A DNA stretch of 64,000 nt from Actinomyces sp. Marseille-P3109 (GCF_900323545.1 NZ_OOHN01000008.1:205941-269940), one strand, 5' to 3'; counted from the first letter of the stretch, positions 39,844-51,476 are shown. Notes: generated by a model from the letters alone, not told the origin. Translations and numbers: made by a program.

Positions 39844-40331
39844 TGACCGCCCTTCTCCATCACAAGGTCTACGGCTATGGAGCTCGTTCGTGTCGTTGTG
39901 GCGGGTACTGGAAGCATACGGCGGACAGTCGCGGACGTCCCTATCTGACCAAAGAGATGAGCAAGCTGCGGGCGTGCGGCATCAGTAACGACGAGTGGCA
40001 GATGCTCTTGGCGGAGGTTGGCAAACTCATCAGCGATGCAGAGTCCGGCCGTCTCAACTTCGACACCACCTATAGCAAGGGCATCGTCTGCAAGGCTCAG
40101 AGTGCGCATGACGTACTCGAGGCGCGCCTGGAACTGACCGTCAACCTCGACGGAGAGCAGCGCCATCTACGGCTGTACTTCACTGAACCGGATGACGAGG
40201 ATCGTCTGCTGCTCTCGCTCAGCCTCCGCCACAAGCGAGACGGAATGATCGGACTGGAGGAGCAGGACGAGCACATCGCCGCGGCTCAGGGGCGTTTCGA
40301 GTCCTGGGTGCAGACGCGGAGAGCGAAGTGA
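39840..40331 (+). CDS. Candidate RelE/HigB-superfamily toxin
   Basis: About 163 residues, not closely recognised. The C-terminal half has the RelE/HigB-like layout: a beta-rich part (RLELTVNLDGEQRHLRLYF, read in parts; LLLSLSLRHKRDG) and a final helix (DEHIAAAQGRFESWVQ). Members cleave ribosome-associated mRNA. The N-terminal part contains CRCGGYW and may be a lineage-specific addition. Starts at 39840 and 39843 are both possible. The gene is followed by an Xre protein gene and a third gene in an overlapping arrangement. Base composition is lower in GC than in the neighbours, suggesting acquisition. The call rests on layout and context rather than a clear catalytic motif. Confidence 0.6.
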   Translation: MMTALLHHKVYGYGARSCRCGGYWKHTADSRGRPYLTKEMSKLRACGISNDEWQMLLAEVGKLISDAESGRLNFDTTYSKGIVCKAQSAHDVLEARLELTVNLDGEQRHLRLYFTEPDDEDRLLLSLSLRHKRDGMIGLEEQDEHIAAAQGRFESWVQTRRAK

Positions 40332-40375
40332 TGTGAGATGCGACGATCCGCTCCCTGCAGGATCGAAGCAGAGGC

Positions 40376-40396
40376 TAGTATATCGCCACCGATATA
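40376..40396 (+). promoter_or_regulatory. Candidate antitoxin promoter and operator
   Basis: TAGTAT (40376-40381) is a good -10 box. It overlaps the inverted repeat TATATCG-CCAC-CGATATA (40379-40396), 22 nt before the antitoxin start. An Xre antitoxin bound here would block its own transcription. It is an AT-rich spot in GC-rich DNA. Confidence 0.55.
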
Positions 40397-40418
40397 TCCC
40401 ACAAGGTGGTGAGTGAAC

Positions 40419-40808
40419 ATGGACATCTACGAGCTTCTTGGTGAGGACCCGGACGCCCCTGGTCACAAGCATGCGCGCAGCCTGGTCGCTGCTGACCATG
40501 CGCTGTTCCGTGATCTCGTCGCCGTGCGCGATCGCAGCGGGATGACTCAGGCTGACGTTGCGCGCATCATGGGCACCAGTCAGGCATCCGTCTCCCGGTT
40601 CGAGTCGGGCCACTCGGATGCTCACCTGTCCACGGTGCGCCGCTATGCCAAGGCGGTGGGTGCGCTTATCCGACATGAGGTGATTGCTGTCGGAGAGCAT
40701 GACGTTCATCGTGCCGCCCGCAACGCTGGTATGCCTGACTACAGGTGGGAGCCGTCCTCTACGGAAGCGGCGCGACGAGTCTCCACGGGCAAGCTGGTGG
40801 GGGCATGA
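40419..40808 (+). CDS. Xre/HigA-family antitoxin
   Basis: 129 residues. A helix-turn-helix of the Xre type spans about residues 30-85 (MTQADVARIMGTSQASVSRFESG). It is followed by about 45 residues (HEVIAVGEHDVHRAARNAG, then MPDYRWEPSS) outside the DNA-binding fold. In toxin-antitoxin-chaperone systems the antitoxin carries such a C-terminal extension, which the chaperone binds; I infer the same here. ATG 40419 is preferred with AAGGTGG upstream; GTG 40413 is the alternative. Its stop overlaps the start of the next gene (ATGA), so the two are translationally coupled. Confidence 0.85.
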   Translation: MDIYELLGEDPDAPGHKHARSLVAADHALFRDLVAVRDRSGMTQADVARIMGTSQASVSRFESGHSDAHLSTVRRYAKAVGALIRHEVIAVGEHDVHRAARNAGMPDYRWEPSSTEAARRVSTGKLVGA

Positions 40809-41296
40809 TGTCCGCGCCGAGTTCTGATGAGACGAGCGATCAGCACTTCTCGCTGCGATCAGCCACCGTCCTACAACTTCAGACCTTCCGTGTCATCTGT
40901 CAGCCGCAGGACATAGAGAAGGACTTCGTTCAGTGGCGCATCAGCCCGATTGAAGTGCAGATGGCGCCGGAAGAGACGGCTCCGATCCACGCTCTCGTCG
41001 GCGATCTTGCCATCGGTGCCGGTGAATGGTTCGTCGGCGCTACCGCCAGCATGGTGTTCGCTGCTTCTGACGACGAAGCTGACGAGACCGCGATGCAAGA
41101 AGATCTCGCTGCTGTCACGCAGCGCTACGGCCCCTGGGCCGCACGTGTCCTGTGGGATCACGTCTCAGCGGCTGCACGTACAGTGTCGGCGCTTTGTCCT
41201 GGGAGCGTGGGGTGCATCGATATCCCTGGGGATATGCCGGATGTCACCTACCCGTCTCCCGCCGGGCAGACCGGTCGTACCGCGAACGATGAGTAG
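40805..41296 (+). CDS. Candidate SecB-like chaperone of a toxin-antitoxin-chaperone system
   Basis: 163 residues. No motif is certain, but the layout resembles SecB-like proteins such as M. tuberculosis Rv1957. It has long beta strands (LRSATVLQLQTFRVIC, WRISPIEVQMAPEE, FVGATASMVFAAS) and an acidic loop (DDEADETAMQED). Then comes RYGPWAARVLWDHVSAAAR in the place where SecB has its conserved pre-helix motif and long helix, and a Pro-rich end. SecB-like chaperones in such operons hold and stabilise the antitoxin. The start overlaps the antitoxin stop. It could instead be an unrelated third component; structure comparison is needed to decide. Confidence 0.55.
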   Translation: MMSAPSSDETSDQHFSLRSATVLQLQTFRVICQPQDIEKDFVQWRISPIEVQMAPEETAPIHALVGDLAIGAGEWFVGATASMVFAASDDEADETAMQEDLAAVTQRYGPWAARVLWDHVSAAARTVSALCPGSVGCIDIPGDMPDVTYPSPAGQTGRTANDE

Positions 41297-41351
41297 CGAG
41301 GCGACGCACGCTCGGCGCCGCTTCCGGTCGGATCTGTTCAGTTCGGCTACT

Positions 41352-41438
41352 CCACGAGGGTGGGGAGCTCCTGGCCAGCGGTTGTGCACACTGCACGAAG
41401 GTCCCGCCTACCTGGAGTGCACCCGACCCTCGTGCAGT
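41352..41438. repeat. Dispersed stem-loop element, copy B
   Basis: It shares the ordered blocks of the element at 11930-12036 in the same orientation, with a shorter right half. The arms ACTGCACGA (41390-41398) and TCGTGCAGT (41430-41438) pair. It occupies the gap between the chaperone-like gene and coaA, which otherwise holds nothing I recognise. Confidence 0.7.
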
Positions 41439-41561
41439 GCACGCCCAGGGCCAGCAGGGCGGCTGCGGGCGACCCGGCCCGTCCCCTTCCGGTGAACCTG
41501 CTGACGACTTCCCACTCCGGGCGGCTCACCCCACGGGAGCCTCGCGCGCGAGGACGAGGAA

Positions 41562-42545
41562 CTAGGACTTGCGCAGCAGGACCCGGCTCATACGGTGCTC
41601 TGAGTCCTTGGTCAGGACCAGGGTGGCCCGGCCCCGGGTGGGGGCGATGTTCTCGCGCAGGTTGACCAGGTTGACGCTCTCCCAGATCTCGCCGGCCCCG
41701 GCCAGGGCGACGTCGTCGGGGATCTCGGCGAAGCGCCGGAAGTAGGATCCCGGCTGGGTGAAGGCCGTGTGCTTGAGGGTGAGGAACCGGTCCAGGTACC
41801 AGCGGCGGATGTCGGCGGGATCGGCGTCGACGTAGATCGAGAAGTCGATGAAGTCGCTCACCGCCAGGGCCGAGGCCCCCGGCCGCGTCCCCCGCGGGGC
41901 GGGCTGGAGGACGTTGAGCCCCTCCAGGACCAGGATGTCGGGGCTCTCCACCGTCACGTGCCGGCCCGGGATGATGTCGTAGACCGTGTGGGAGTAGACC
42001 GGCGCCTGGACGTGCTCGCTGCCTGACTTCACGGCCGCCACGAAGTCCAGCAGTCCCCGGCGGTCGTAGGACTCGGGGAAGCCCTTGCGGGCCATGAGCC
42101 CGCGCTCCTCGAGGACCCGGTTGGGCAGCAGGAATCCGTCGGTGGTCACCAGGTCCACCCGGGGCGTGTCCGGGAAGCGGGCGAGCAGGTGGGCGATGAG
42201 CCGCGCCGTCGTGGACTTACCGACGGCGACCGATCCGGCCACCGCGACGACGAAGGGCGTGGGCGGCTCGTTCACCCCCAGGAAGGCGCCGGTTCGGTGC
42301 GCGCGCTCGCGCGAGGTGGCGATGTAGTCCTCCAGCAGCGCGGTCAGGGGCCGGTAGACGGCGTCCACCTCGGCCAGGTCGATGGGGTCGCCCAGACCCC
42401 GCAGCTTCTCGACGTCGGCCTGGGTCAGCGGCAGCGGCGCCGAGGACGCCAGGGCGGACCACTGGTCACGGTCCAGCTCGATATAGGGCGAGGCGCCTGC
42501 GGTGCCCAGGTCGTTCGGGTCACTCAGCTTGGAGTTCACCGGCAC
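41562..42545 (-). CDS. coaA: Pantothenate kinase, type I
   Basis: 327 residues. It performs the first step of coenzyme A synthesis. The P-loop VAVAGSVAVGKSTTAR lies at about residues 100-115; VDLVTTDGFLLPNRVLEERG and YSHTVYDIIPG follow. The reading starts GTG CCG GTG; the second GTG (42539) is an alternative. It is divergent from glmS. Confidence 0.95.
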   Translation of the reverse strand: MPVNSKLSDPNDLGTAGASPYIELDRDQWSALASSAPLPLTQADVEKLRGLGDPIDLAEVDAVYRPLTALLEDYIATSRERAHRTGAFLGVNEPPTPFVVAVAGSVAVGKSTTARLIAHLLARFPDTPRVDLVTTDGFLLPNRVLEERGLMARKGFPESYDRRGLLDFVAAVKSGSEHVQAPVYSHTVYDIIPGRHVTVESPDILVLEGLNVLQPAPRGTRPGASALAVSDFIDFSIYVDADPADIRRWYLDRFLTLKHTAFTQPGSYFRRFAEIPDDVALAGAGEIWESVNLVNLRENIAPTRGRATLVLTKDSEHRMSRVLLRKS

Positions 42546-42757
42546 AGTGTCGCAAAAAGACGGACTCGGCGGACAATCCCCGGGAATCGAAGCGGAATCA
42601 GTGAGGTATCAACCGGAATACCGGCCAAGGGGTCGGGAGGGGGCGGTGAAGGGATCAACCGAGGCGTTGCTTGGGTGGCTCCAGGATCATGTCGACATCA
42701 CACCGAGGTGGCCCTGCGCTCGTTGTCAATGCCGCGTCAGCATGATTCGATCGGAGC

Positions 42758-44662
<1,905 letters not shown>

Positions 44663-44695
44663 GACCGACGGGGCCACATCGACCCGACCCCCAAC

Positions 44696-44732
44696 GGAGC
44701 CGAGCCCGAATCCGCGGGCTCGGCTCCTACAG
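44696..44732. terminator. Bidirectional terminator between glmS and acpS
   Basis: A perfect 13-bp stem (44696-44708 with 44715-44727) around AATCCG lies in the convergent gap and touches the acpS stop codon. Confidence 0.75.
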
Positions 44733-45206
44733 GGCCGGGCGCAGCGACTTGACCTGCGGCTTGACGCGGGCCTCGGAGCGCTGGGAGGACAGGGCCAGGT
44801 CGTCATCGTTGTCGACGTGGTCGGCCTGGGCGACGACGAAGGCCTGCGCCATGCCGCCGTCGTGGGCCAGCGAGAGGTGCCAGTGGCCGATGCCCGCCTG
44901 GCGCGCGGCCATGGCGGCGGCCCCGGTCAACCGCAGACGCGGCGGTGTGCCGGGAGTCGAGGTCACCTCGATGTCCTTGTAGGCCCACCCCTCGGGTGCA
45001 TCCAGCCCGAGCTCGGCGTAGGCCGACCCCAGGGCCTTGAGAACCGCCTCCTTGGCCGCCAGGCGCGCCCCCAGGGAGGCGGCTCGCTGCCGGCAGGCGG
45101 CCAGCTCGACAGGGGTGAAGAGGCGCTCGCGCAGGCCGGGTACCCGGTCCATATAGCCTTCGAGGCGGGTGACGTCGACCAGGTCAGTCCCTACTGCGCG
45201 GATCAC
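44727..45206 (-). CDS. acpS: Holo-[acyl-carrier-protein] synthase
   Basis: 159 residues. It transfers the 4'-phosphopantetheine arm of CoA to acyl carrier protein. The conserved Asp (AVGTDLVDV) and Glu (LAAKEAVLKALG) are present. It is taken to start at GTG 45206, with CACAAT 6 nt upstream and no Shine-Dalgarno. The C-terminal 30 residues beyond FVVAQ are longer than usual. Confidence 0.93.
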   Translation of the reverse strand: MIRAVGTDLVDVTRLEGYMDRVPGLRERLFTPVELAACRQRAASLGARLAAKEAVLKALGSAYAELGLDAPEGWAYKDIEVTSTPGTPPRLRLTGAAAMAARQAGIGHWHLSLAHDGGMAQAFVVAQADHVDNDDDLALSSQRSEARVKPQVKSLRPAL

Positions 45207-45212
45207 TCGGCC

Positions 45213-45218
45213 ATTGTG
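45213..45218 (-). promoter_or_regulatory. Possible -10 box of acpS
   Basis: CACAAT on the minus strand ends 6 nt before GTG 45206, fitting a leaderless start. Confidence 0.35.
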
Positions 45219-45382
45219 CCGGGTGGACGGGAAGGGCGCGGGGTGAACGCGCCGCCTGAATCCTGGAAACGACAACTTTCCGTGCCCGTGAGGGTCGGGA
45301 CCGACTCACGGCACGTCTCATTTTCTGAAATCGCACGTCTCAGAACTTCGCTGGAGAAGCGAGCAGTGACGAGCGGAGGACA

Positions 45383-47362
45383 ATGGGACAGGTGAGTGAC
45401 CTCAATGACTTCACGCGTTCCGAGGACGTCATCGACCCCACCGCCTGCGCTTGGCCGGCCCGGGAGATCGCGGCGGCGGAGGCTCCTGTCACCGCGGGCA
45501 CCGACCGCTATATGAGGGCCGCCGCTCACGCGGTGGCCCGGGCCGCCCTGCGCGAGCTGCGACAGGGCCCCATATCTCCCGGCGCTGCGGTTGCCCCCGC
45601 TCGGCCCGCCTACGCGCCCGCTGTCCCGGCGAGTCCCGCCGGAGCGCCGGCGTCTCCCGTCTCACCGGGATCACCGGGCTCACCGGCAACGCCGGCGGGG
45701 GCGTCGGCCGACGGGGGAGGAGTCTACGTGAACCCGGGGTGGATCTCAGGGGCGCCGGTGCTCCTCCTGGTCGGCGGCGGGCACAACGGGGCCGACACCC
45801 TCCTGGCCGGAGGCCTGCTGGCACACAGCGGCTGCGCGGTCACCGCCGTCCTGGCCACGGAGCACCCCCACCCCGTCGCCCTGGAGGAGGCCCGCAGCCA
45901 CGGGGTCATGGTCTACGGCGCCGGCTACCGCAGCGACGGCGAAGACGACCAGGACGGCGCCGATGCCGCCGCTGCCGTCGAGGCCTTCCTCGTCCATGGC
46001 GGACTCGTCCTCGACGGCCTCACCGGCATCGGGGCCACCGGGCCGCTGCGTCCCGACGCCGTCGCCCTCATCGCTCCGCTCGTCGCGGTCGGACCACCGG
46101 GGCGGCGTCCGCTGCGCGTCATCGCCGTCGACCTGCCCAGTGGGACCGGCGTCGACGACGGTGCCGTCGACGGCCCGGTGCTGGCCGCCGACCGCACCAT
46201 CACCTTCACCTGTCTCAAGGGATGCCTGTGCCTGCCCCCGGCCCGGCACCTGTGCGGCTCCGTGGAGGTCGTCCCCCTCGGACTGCCGGCGCCCTTGGGC
46301 CCGCCCATCGCCCGCCGCCCCGTCGACGGCAGCCTGGGTGACTACCTGGCGCGATCCGTCCCCGAGCCCGGTACCGGCGACCACAAGTACACCCGCGGTG
46401 TCGTAGGCCTGTGTGCCGGCAGCCAGTCCTACCCCGGTGCCGCTGTCCTGGCCGCCAGCGGCGCGGTGCGCGCCGGAGCCGGCATGGTGCGCCTGGCCGC
46501 GCCCAGACGCGTGGAGGACCTCGTCCTGGCGGCCAGGCCCGAGGTCGTCCCCACCGCCGGACGCAGCCAGGCACTTGTCCTGGGACCGGGCATCGACCCC
46601 ACCGACACCGCCAGGGCCGACGAGCTGCGGGACATCCTGAGCCCCACCCTCGTCGCCGCGAGCCACCGGCAGGGTCATGTCGACGATGGTGCCGCTGGGA
46701 CTGCCGGCACCACTCCTGGCAGAACTGCCGAGGCGGCTCCGAGCGGGCCGCCCACCGTCGTCGACGCCGGCGCGCTGAGCGTCCTGACCGACCTCCTCGC
46801 CGAGAACCTGACCTGCACCCCCCTCCACGTCCTGACCCCGCACGCCGGGGAAGCCGCTGCCCTCCTGATGACACTGGCGGGCACGGCGGCGTCGGCGGAC
46901 CCGCCCCGTGACTGGGATCGCGAACGCGTTGAGGCCCATCCGGCGCTCGCAGCCCGCGAGCTCTCCCGTCTCACCGGTGCCACCATTCTGCTCAAGGGCG
47001 CCACGACGCTCATCGCCGCACCGGACCATCCCCTGGTCAGCGTGGACTGCGGACCCGGTTGGATGGCGACCGCCGGAAGTGGGGACGTGCTCGCCGGGGT
47101 CGTCGGCGCCGTCCTGGCCGGAGCCGCGGTCCGCTGGGAGCAGGGGGCGGCAGACCCAGCCGCGCACGCGGCAGCGGTCCTCGATGCGGTGGCCGCCGGG
47201 GTCAGGCTGCACGCGCTCGCGGGTGCCTACGCGGCCGCGGTGCCCCAGGGCGTCGGTGGCGGTACTGCCGGCGGGCACCCGATCGCCGCTCTCGACATCG
47301 CCGCGGCCCTCGGGCCGGCCCGCCTCGAGCTGAACTGGCTTCAAGCGGTCCCGCACCACTGA
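45383..47362 (+). CDS. nnr: Bifunctional NAD(P)HX epimerase / ADP-dependent dehydratase
   Basis: 659 residues. The N-terminal YjeF_N-like domain (epimerase; LLLVGGGHNGADTLLAGG, VLDGLTGIGATGPL) and the C-terminal ribokinase-like domain (dehydratase; TVVDAGALSVL, LTPHAGEAAALL, GSGDVLAGVVGAVLAG) repair damaged NAD(P)H hydrates. Between the first helix and the epimerase Rossmann core is an unusual Pro/Ala/Ser/Gly-rich insert of about 60 residues (from about residue 65). The start ATG 45383 follows GCGGAGGAC. Confidence 0.93.
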   Translation: MGQVSDLNDFTRSEDVIDPTACAWPAREIAAAEAPVTAGTDRYMRAAAHAVARAALRELRQGPISPGAAVAPARPAYAPAVPASPAGAPASPVSPGSPGSPATPAGASADGGGVYVNPGWISGAPVLLLVGGGHNGADTLLAGGLLAHSGCAVTAVLATEHPHPVALEEARSHGVMVYGAGYRSDGEDDQDGADAAAAVEAFLVHGGLVLDGLTGIGATGPLRPDAVALIAPLVAVGPPGRRPLRVIAVDLPSGTGVDDGAVDGPVLAADRTITFTCLKGCLCLPPARHLCGSVEVVPLGLPAPLGPPIARRPVDGSLGDYLARSVPEPGTGDHKYTRGVVGLCAGSQSYPGAAVLAASGAVRAGAGMVRLAAPRRVEDLVLAARPEVVPTAGRSQALVLGPGIDPTDTARADELRDILSPTLVAASHRQGHVDDGAAGTAGTTPGRTAEAAPSGPPTVVDAGALSVLTDLLAENLTCTPLHVLTPHAGEAAALLMTLAGTAASADPPRDWDRERVEAHPALAARELSRLTGATILLKGATTLIAAPDHPLVSVDCGPGWMATAGSGDVLAGVVGAVLAGAAVRWEQGAADPAAHAAAVLDAVAAGVRLHALAGAYAAAVPQGVGGGTAGGHPIAALDIAAALGPARLELNWLQAVPHH

Positions 47363-47422
47363 TCTGTGTCAGCCTGCTGGGGAGTGCGCAAGGGAACAAC
47401 CTCGGAGGCTCTCCACGGGTGC

Positions 47423-47428
47423 GACAAT
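47423..47428 (+). promoter_or_regulatory. Possible -10 box of alr
   Basis: GACAAT, 6 nt before GTG 47435. It would make alr leaderless if used. Confidence 0.3.
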
Positions 47429-47434
47429 CGCGCC

Positions 47435-48799
<1,365 letters not shown>

Positions 48800-48907
48800 G
48801 GCGACTACCCTCGGCCCTAGAGAACAGCAGACGTCGGATCTCGGCAGCCTGGTGTCCAGGTGCTCACCGGGCCGGGTGCCGGCTCCACGTACGGATGAGG
48901 AGGACAC

Positions 48908-49528
48908 ATGAGCGGTGCGCCGCACATATCTGAGGCAGTTCCCGAGATCACCGTCGCCACCGGCGACGCCGATGAGACCCGGGCCCTCGGCGCTCGTCTG
49001 GCCCCTCTGCTGCGTGCCGGCGACCTCGTCATGCTCTCCGGCGGCCTGGGGGCCGGCAAGACCACGCTGGCCCAGGGCATCGGCGCGGCCCTGGGGGTGC
49101 GCGGCCGTGTCTCCTCGCCCACCTTCATCATTGCTCGCGTGCACCCCTCACTCGCGGACGGTCCCGACCTCATTCACGTCGACGCCTACCGGATCACCTC
49201 CCTGGAGGAGGTCGACGCCCTCGACCTGGACTCCACCCTGGAGGACTCGGTCACCCTGGTCGAGTGGGGTGAGGACAAGGTGGAGGCCCTGAGCCCCGAC
49301 CGCCTGGAGATCGAGGTCCGCCGCCCCCACGGCGCCGTACGCACCGGCGCCCCGCAGTCCGACGACGCCCCAGCCGTCCCGTCGGTGAAGGAACCCGTCG
49401 TTGACCTGGGTGAGGTCGACGACGGCAGCCGGCGGATCACCGTGCGTGCTCTCGGTCCGCGATGGGCCCAAGCCGATCTGGACCCCCTTGCCGCCGGAAC
49501 GTCCTCCCAGCCTGGAGCGTCACAGTGA
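48908..49528 (+). CDS. tsaE: tRNA t6A synthesis ATPase TsaE
   Basis: 206 residues. The Walker A motif SGGLGAGKTTLAQG and SSPTFIIARVH, HVDAYRI, LVEWGED define the family. With TsaB and TsaD it makes threonylcarbamoyl-adenosine on tRNA. The C-terminal 60 residues after the core are an extension. AGGAGGACAC lies before ATG 48908. Its stop overlaps the next gene (GTGA). Confidence 0.93.
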   Translation: MSGAPHISEAVPEITVATGDADETRALGARLAPLLRAGDLVMLSGGLGAGKTTLAQGIGAALGVRGRVSSPTFIIARVHPSLADGPDLIHVDAYRITSLEEVDALDLDSTLEDSVTLVEWGEDKVEALSPDRLEIEVRRPHGAVRTGAPQSDDAPAVPSVKEPVVDLGEVDDGSRRITVRALGPRWAQADLDPLAAGTSSQPGASQ

Positions 49529-50658
49529 ACACTCCCTCTCCCGTCGCCCCCGTCCGCGACGCCATCCCCATCCGCCCCGCCGGCCATCGCGGCCCCCTAC
49601 GAGCCCTGGCAGGCCTCGTTCTCGCCGCCGCCCTGACCATCTCACTCCTGAGCGCCGGGGCGGCCCACGCCGCCACCGAAGCGCCGTCGGCCGGTGCAGG
49701 AGGCTCGGTCGCCTCGGAGGGGACGGACGACTCGGCCACGTCCGAGCCGGCGACCACCACCAACCCGAGCGCGCAGGCCACGCCGGCCGACCCGGCACCG
49801 GTCACACCCGCAAGCAGTGCGGCGGACGCGGACTCACGCGGCGCGGCCAAGGCCCTCATGGAGAGCGACTGCGTGGCCCAGGTGCGTCAGAGCACCGGTG
49901 AGCAGGGGGAGATCACGGTTGGGGATCTGAGAAACGTCTACACCTGGGCGCCTGAGTTCCTCGATGGCTCCCAGCCCTCCGCCCTGCCCGTCGACGCCGG
50001 GGACTGGGCCGCAACCGTCACCGCCGCCGGCAAACCCATCGGTGTGCTCGAGGTGGTGGAGGACAAGGGACGCACCACATGCGCCCCCGTGTTCGACGAC
50101 GATCTGGCCACCGACATCGACCAGATGGGCGACGCCCGTCTCATCCACGACCGCAACGCCAACGCCTGGTACTCGCTGCGGGGCACCACGGTGACAGCGC
50201 TGGGGGAGGCCGCCACCCGACGTCTGGCCGGCCCCATCGAGCTGAGCGACTACGGGGAGATCCTGCGTGAGCGCGCCGGCTCCAAGCCCAAGACCTCCGC
50301 CACGCAGAGCGAGGCGCGCTCCACCGCGGGCGGCTGGGCGGTCTGGGGGCCGGTGCTGGCGGTCATCGTTGTCGGGGTCATCACCGTTATCATCACGGTC
50401 CGCCACGAGCGCAAGGTGACGGCGCCGCTGCGCCAGGCCCGCAACCGGGCCGACATGGCCGAGCGGGCCGACCGTCTCAGTCGCGATCAGTCCGACACCG
50501 AGGGCGTCGCCGTTCGCCGGGGAATCCCGCGTGCGGCCATCGACCTGTCCCTCCTCGGTGAGGGCGGCGATGACACCGCCGGCACAACGGGCGGCGAGGC
50601 CCTGGGAGACACGATCCCCGAGAGCCGCGTCGACGACCCCCGTGATCCGAGGGCATAG
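49525..50658 (+). CDS. Exported, C-terminally membrane-anchored protein of unknown function
   Basis: 377 residues, no family recognised. A signal peptide with a hydrophobic stretch (LAGLVLAAALTISLLSAGAAHA) ends near residue 52, read in parts. It is followed by a Thr/Ser/Pro/Ala-rich region, then a compact extracytoplasmic domain (about 110-265, with Cys residues in ESDCVAQV and TTCAPVF that could form a disulfide). A single membrane segment (WGPVLAVIVVGVITVIITV) at about 285-303 and a charged cytoplasmic tail end it. GTG 49525 overlaps the tsaE stop, and tsaB starts 10 nt after its end, so it sits inside a tRNA-modification operon. Nothing suggests a t6A role. Confidence 0.75.
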   Translation: MNTPSPVAPVRDAIPIRPAGHRGPLRALAGLVLAAALTISLLSAGAAHAATEAPSAGAGGSVASEGTDDSATSEPATTTNPSAQATPADPAPVTPASSAADADSRGAAKALMESDCVAQVRQSTGEQGEITVGDLRNVYTWAPEFLDGSQPSALPVDAGDWAATVTAAGKPIGVLEVVEDKGRTTCAPVFDDDLATDIDQMGDARLIHDRNANAWYSLRGTTVTALGEAATRRLAGPIELSDYGEILRERAGSKPKTSATQSEARSTAGGWAVWGPVLAVIVVGVITVIITVRHERKVTAPLRQARNRADMAERADRLSRDQSDTEGVAVRRGIPRAAIDLSLLGEGGDDTAGTTGGEALGDTIPESRVDDPRDPRA

Positions 50659-50661
50659 GCT
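50656..50661 (+). promoter_or_regulatory. Possible -10 box of tsaB, leaderless start
   Basis: TAGGCT, 6 nt before GTG 50668, and no ribosome-binding site. Confidence 0.45.
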
Positions 50662-50667
50662 GGGACC

Positions 50668-51471
50668 GTGCGAATCCTCTCCATCGACTCCTCCCTGGGG
50701 ACACAGGTCGCGGTCGTTGAAAGCGCCGGGACGGCGGAGGCCGTCGACCGGCCCGGCGGGAGCGCGGCCACCGGCGGGCTCGCCCTGCGAGTGCTGACCC
50801 AGGTCGAGCAGACTGATACCCGCCGGCACGCCGAGTCCCTGGGGCAGATGCTCTCCGAGTCGCTGTCCGCCCCCGACGTGGCCGACTGTCCACTGGACGC
50901 CGTCGTCGCGGCCATCGGGCCGGCCCCCTTCACCGGGCTGCGGGCCGGGCTGGTGACGGCCAGGGTCGTCGGGCGCACCCGCGGCGTGCCCGTCCACGGC
51001 GTCTCCAGCCTCGACGCCGTCGCCCGACGCGCCCTCGACGAGCTGTCCGCTCGTGACGGCGAGCAGACAGCCGCACAGGATCCTGTCGTCCTGGTCGCCA
51101 CCGACGCTCGTAGGCGAGAGGTGTACGCGGCGCTCTTCCGCGCCAACGGGCCCGACGACGTCATCCGTCTGACCGAGATCGGTGTCTGCCCCCCGGCCCA
51201 GGTCGGCGAGCAGCTCAGTGTGCGGGTCGCCGGGCGCGCCGGCGAGGTCGGGGCAGCCGACGTCGTGGCCGGCTCCGGCGCCGCCCTCTACCCGGAGCTG
51301 GTGGACCTGGCCTCCTCCCGCGAGGTGCTCGCTCCGGTTTCCGGTGACGCCCTGACCCAGGTGCGGATCGCCCTGGCCCGCCTGGAGCGCGGCGAGGAGC
51401 TGAGCTCGGACCCGCTGTACCTGCGCCACGCCGACGTGCAGATGCCCGCTGCCCGCAAGCGCGTGCGCTGA
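50668..51471 (+). CDS. tsaB: tRNA t6A synthesis protein TsaB
   Basis: 267 residues from GTG 50668 (MRILSIDSSLGTQVAVV). It has GPAPFTGLRAGLVTARVVG and VATDARRREVYAALF, the ASKHA-fold partner of TsaD. It is followed 5 nt later by rimI. Confidence 0.93.
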   Translation: MRILSIDSSLGTQVAVVESAGTAEAVDRPGGSAATGGLALRVLTQVEQTDTRRHAESLGQMLSESLSAPDVADCPLDAVVAAIGPAPFTGLRAGLVTARVVGRTRGVPVHGVSSLDAVARRALDELSARDGEQTAAQDPVVLVATDARRREVYAALFRANGPDDVIRLTEIGVCPPAQVGEQLSVRVAGRAGEVGAADVVAGSGAALYPELVDLASSREVLAPVSGDALTQVRIALARLERGEELSSDPLYLRHADVQMPAARKRVR

Positions 51472-51476
51472 TACCG

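Noticed and set aside
39783..40166. 127-codon minus-strand frame antisense to the toxin gene
   Set aside because: No ribosome-binding site or domain; the plus strand has the better operon logic.
42546..42757. glmS ribozyme upstream of glmS
   Set aside because: The core folds of that ribozyme are not seen, and the class is known from Firmicutes.
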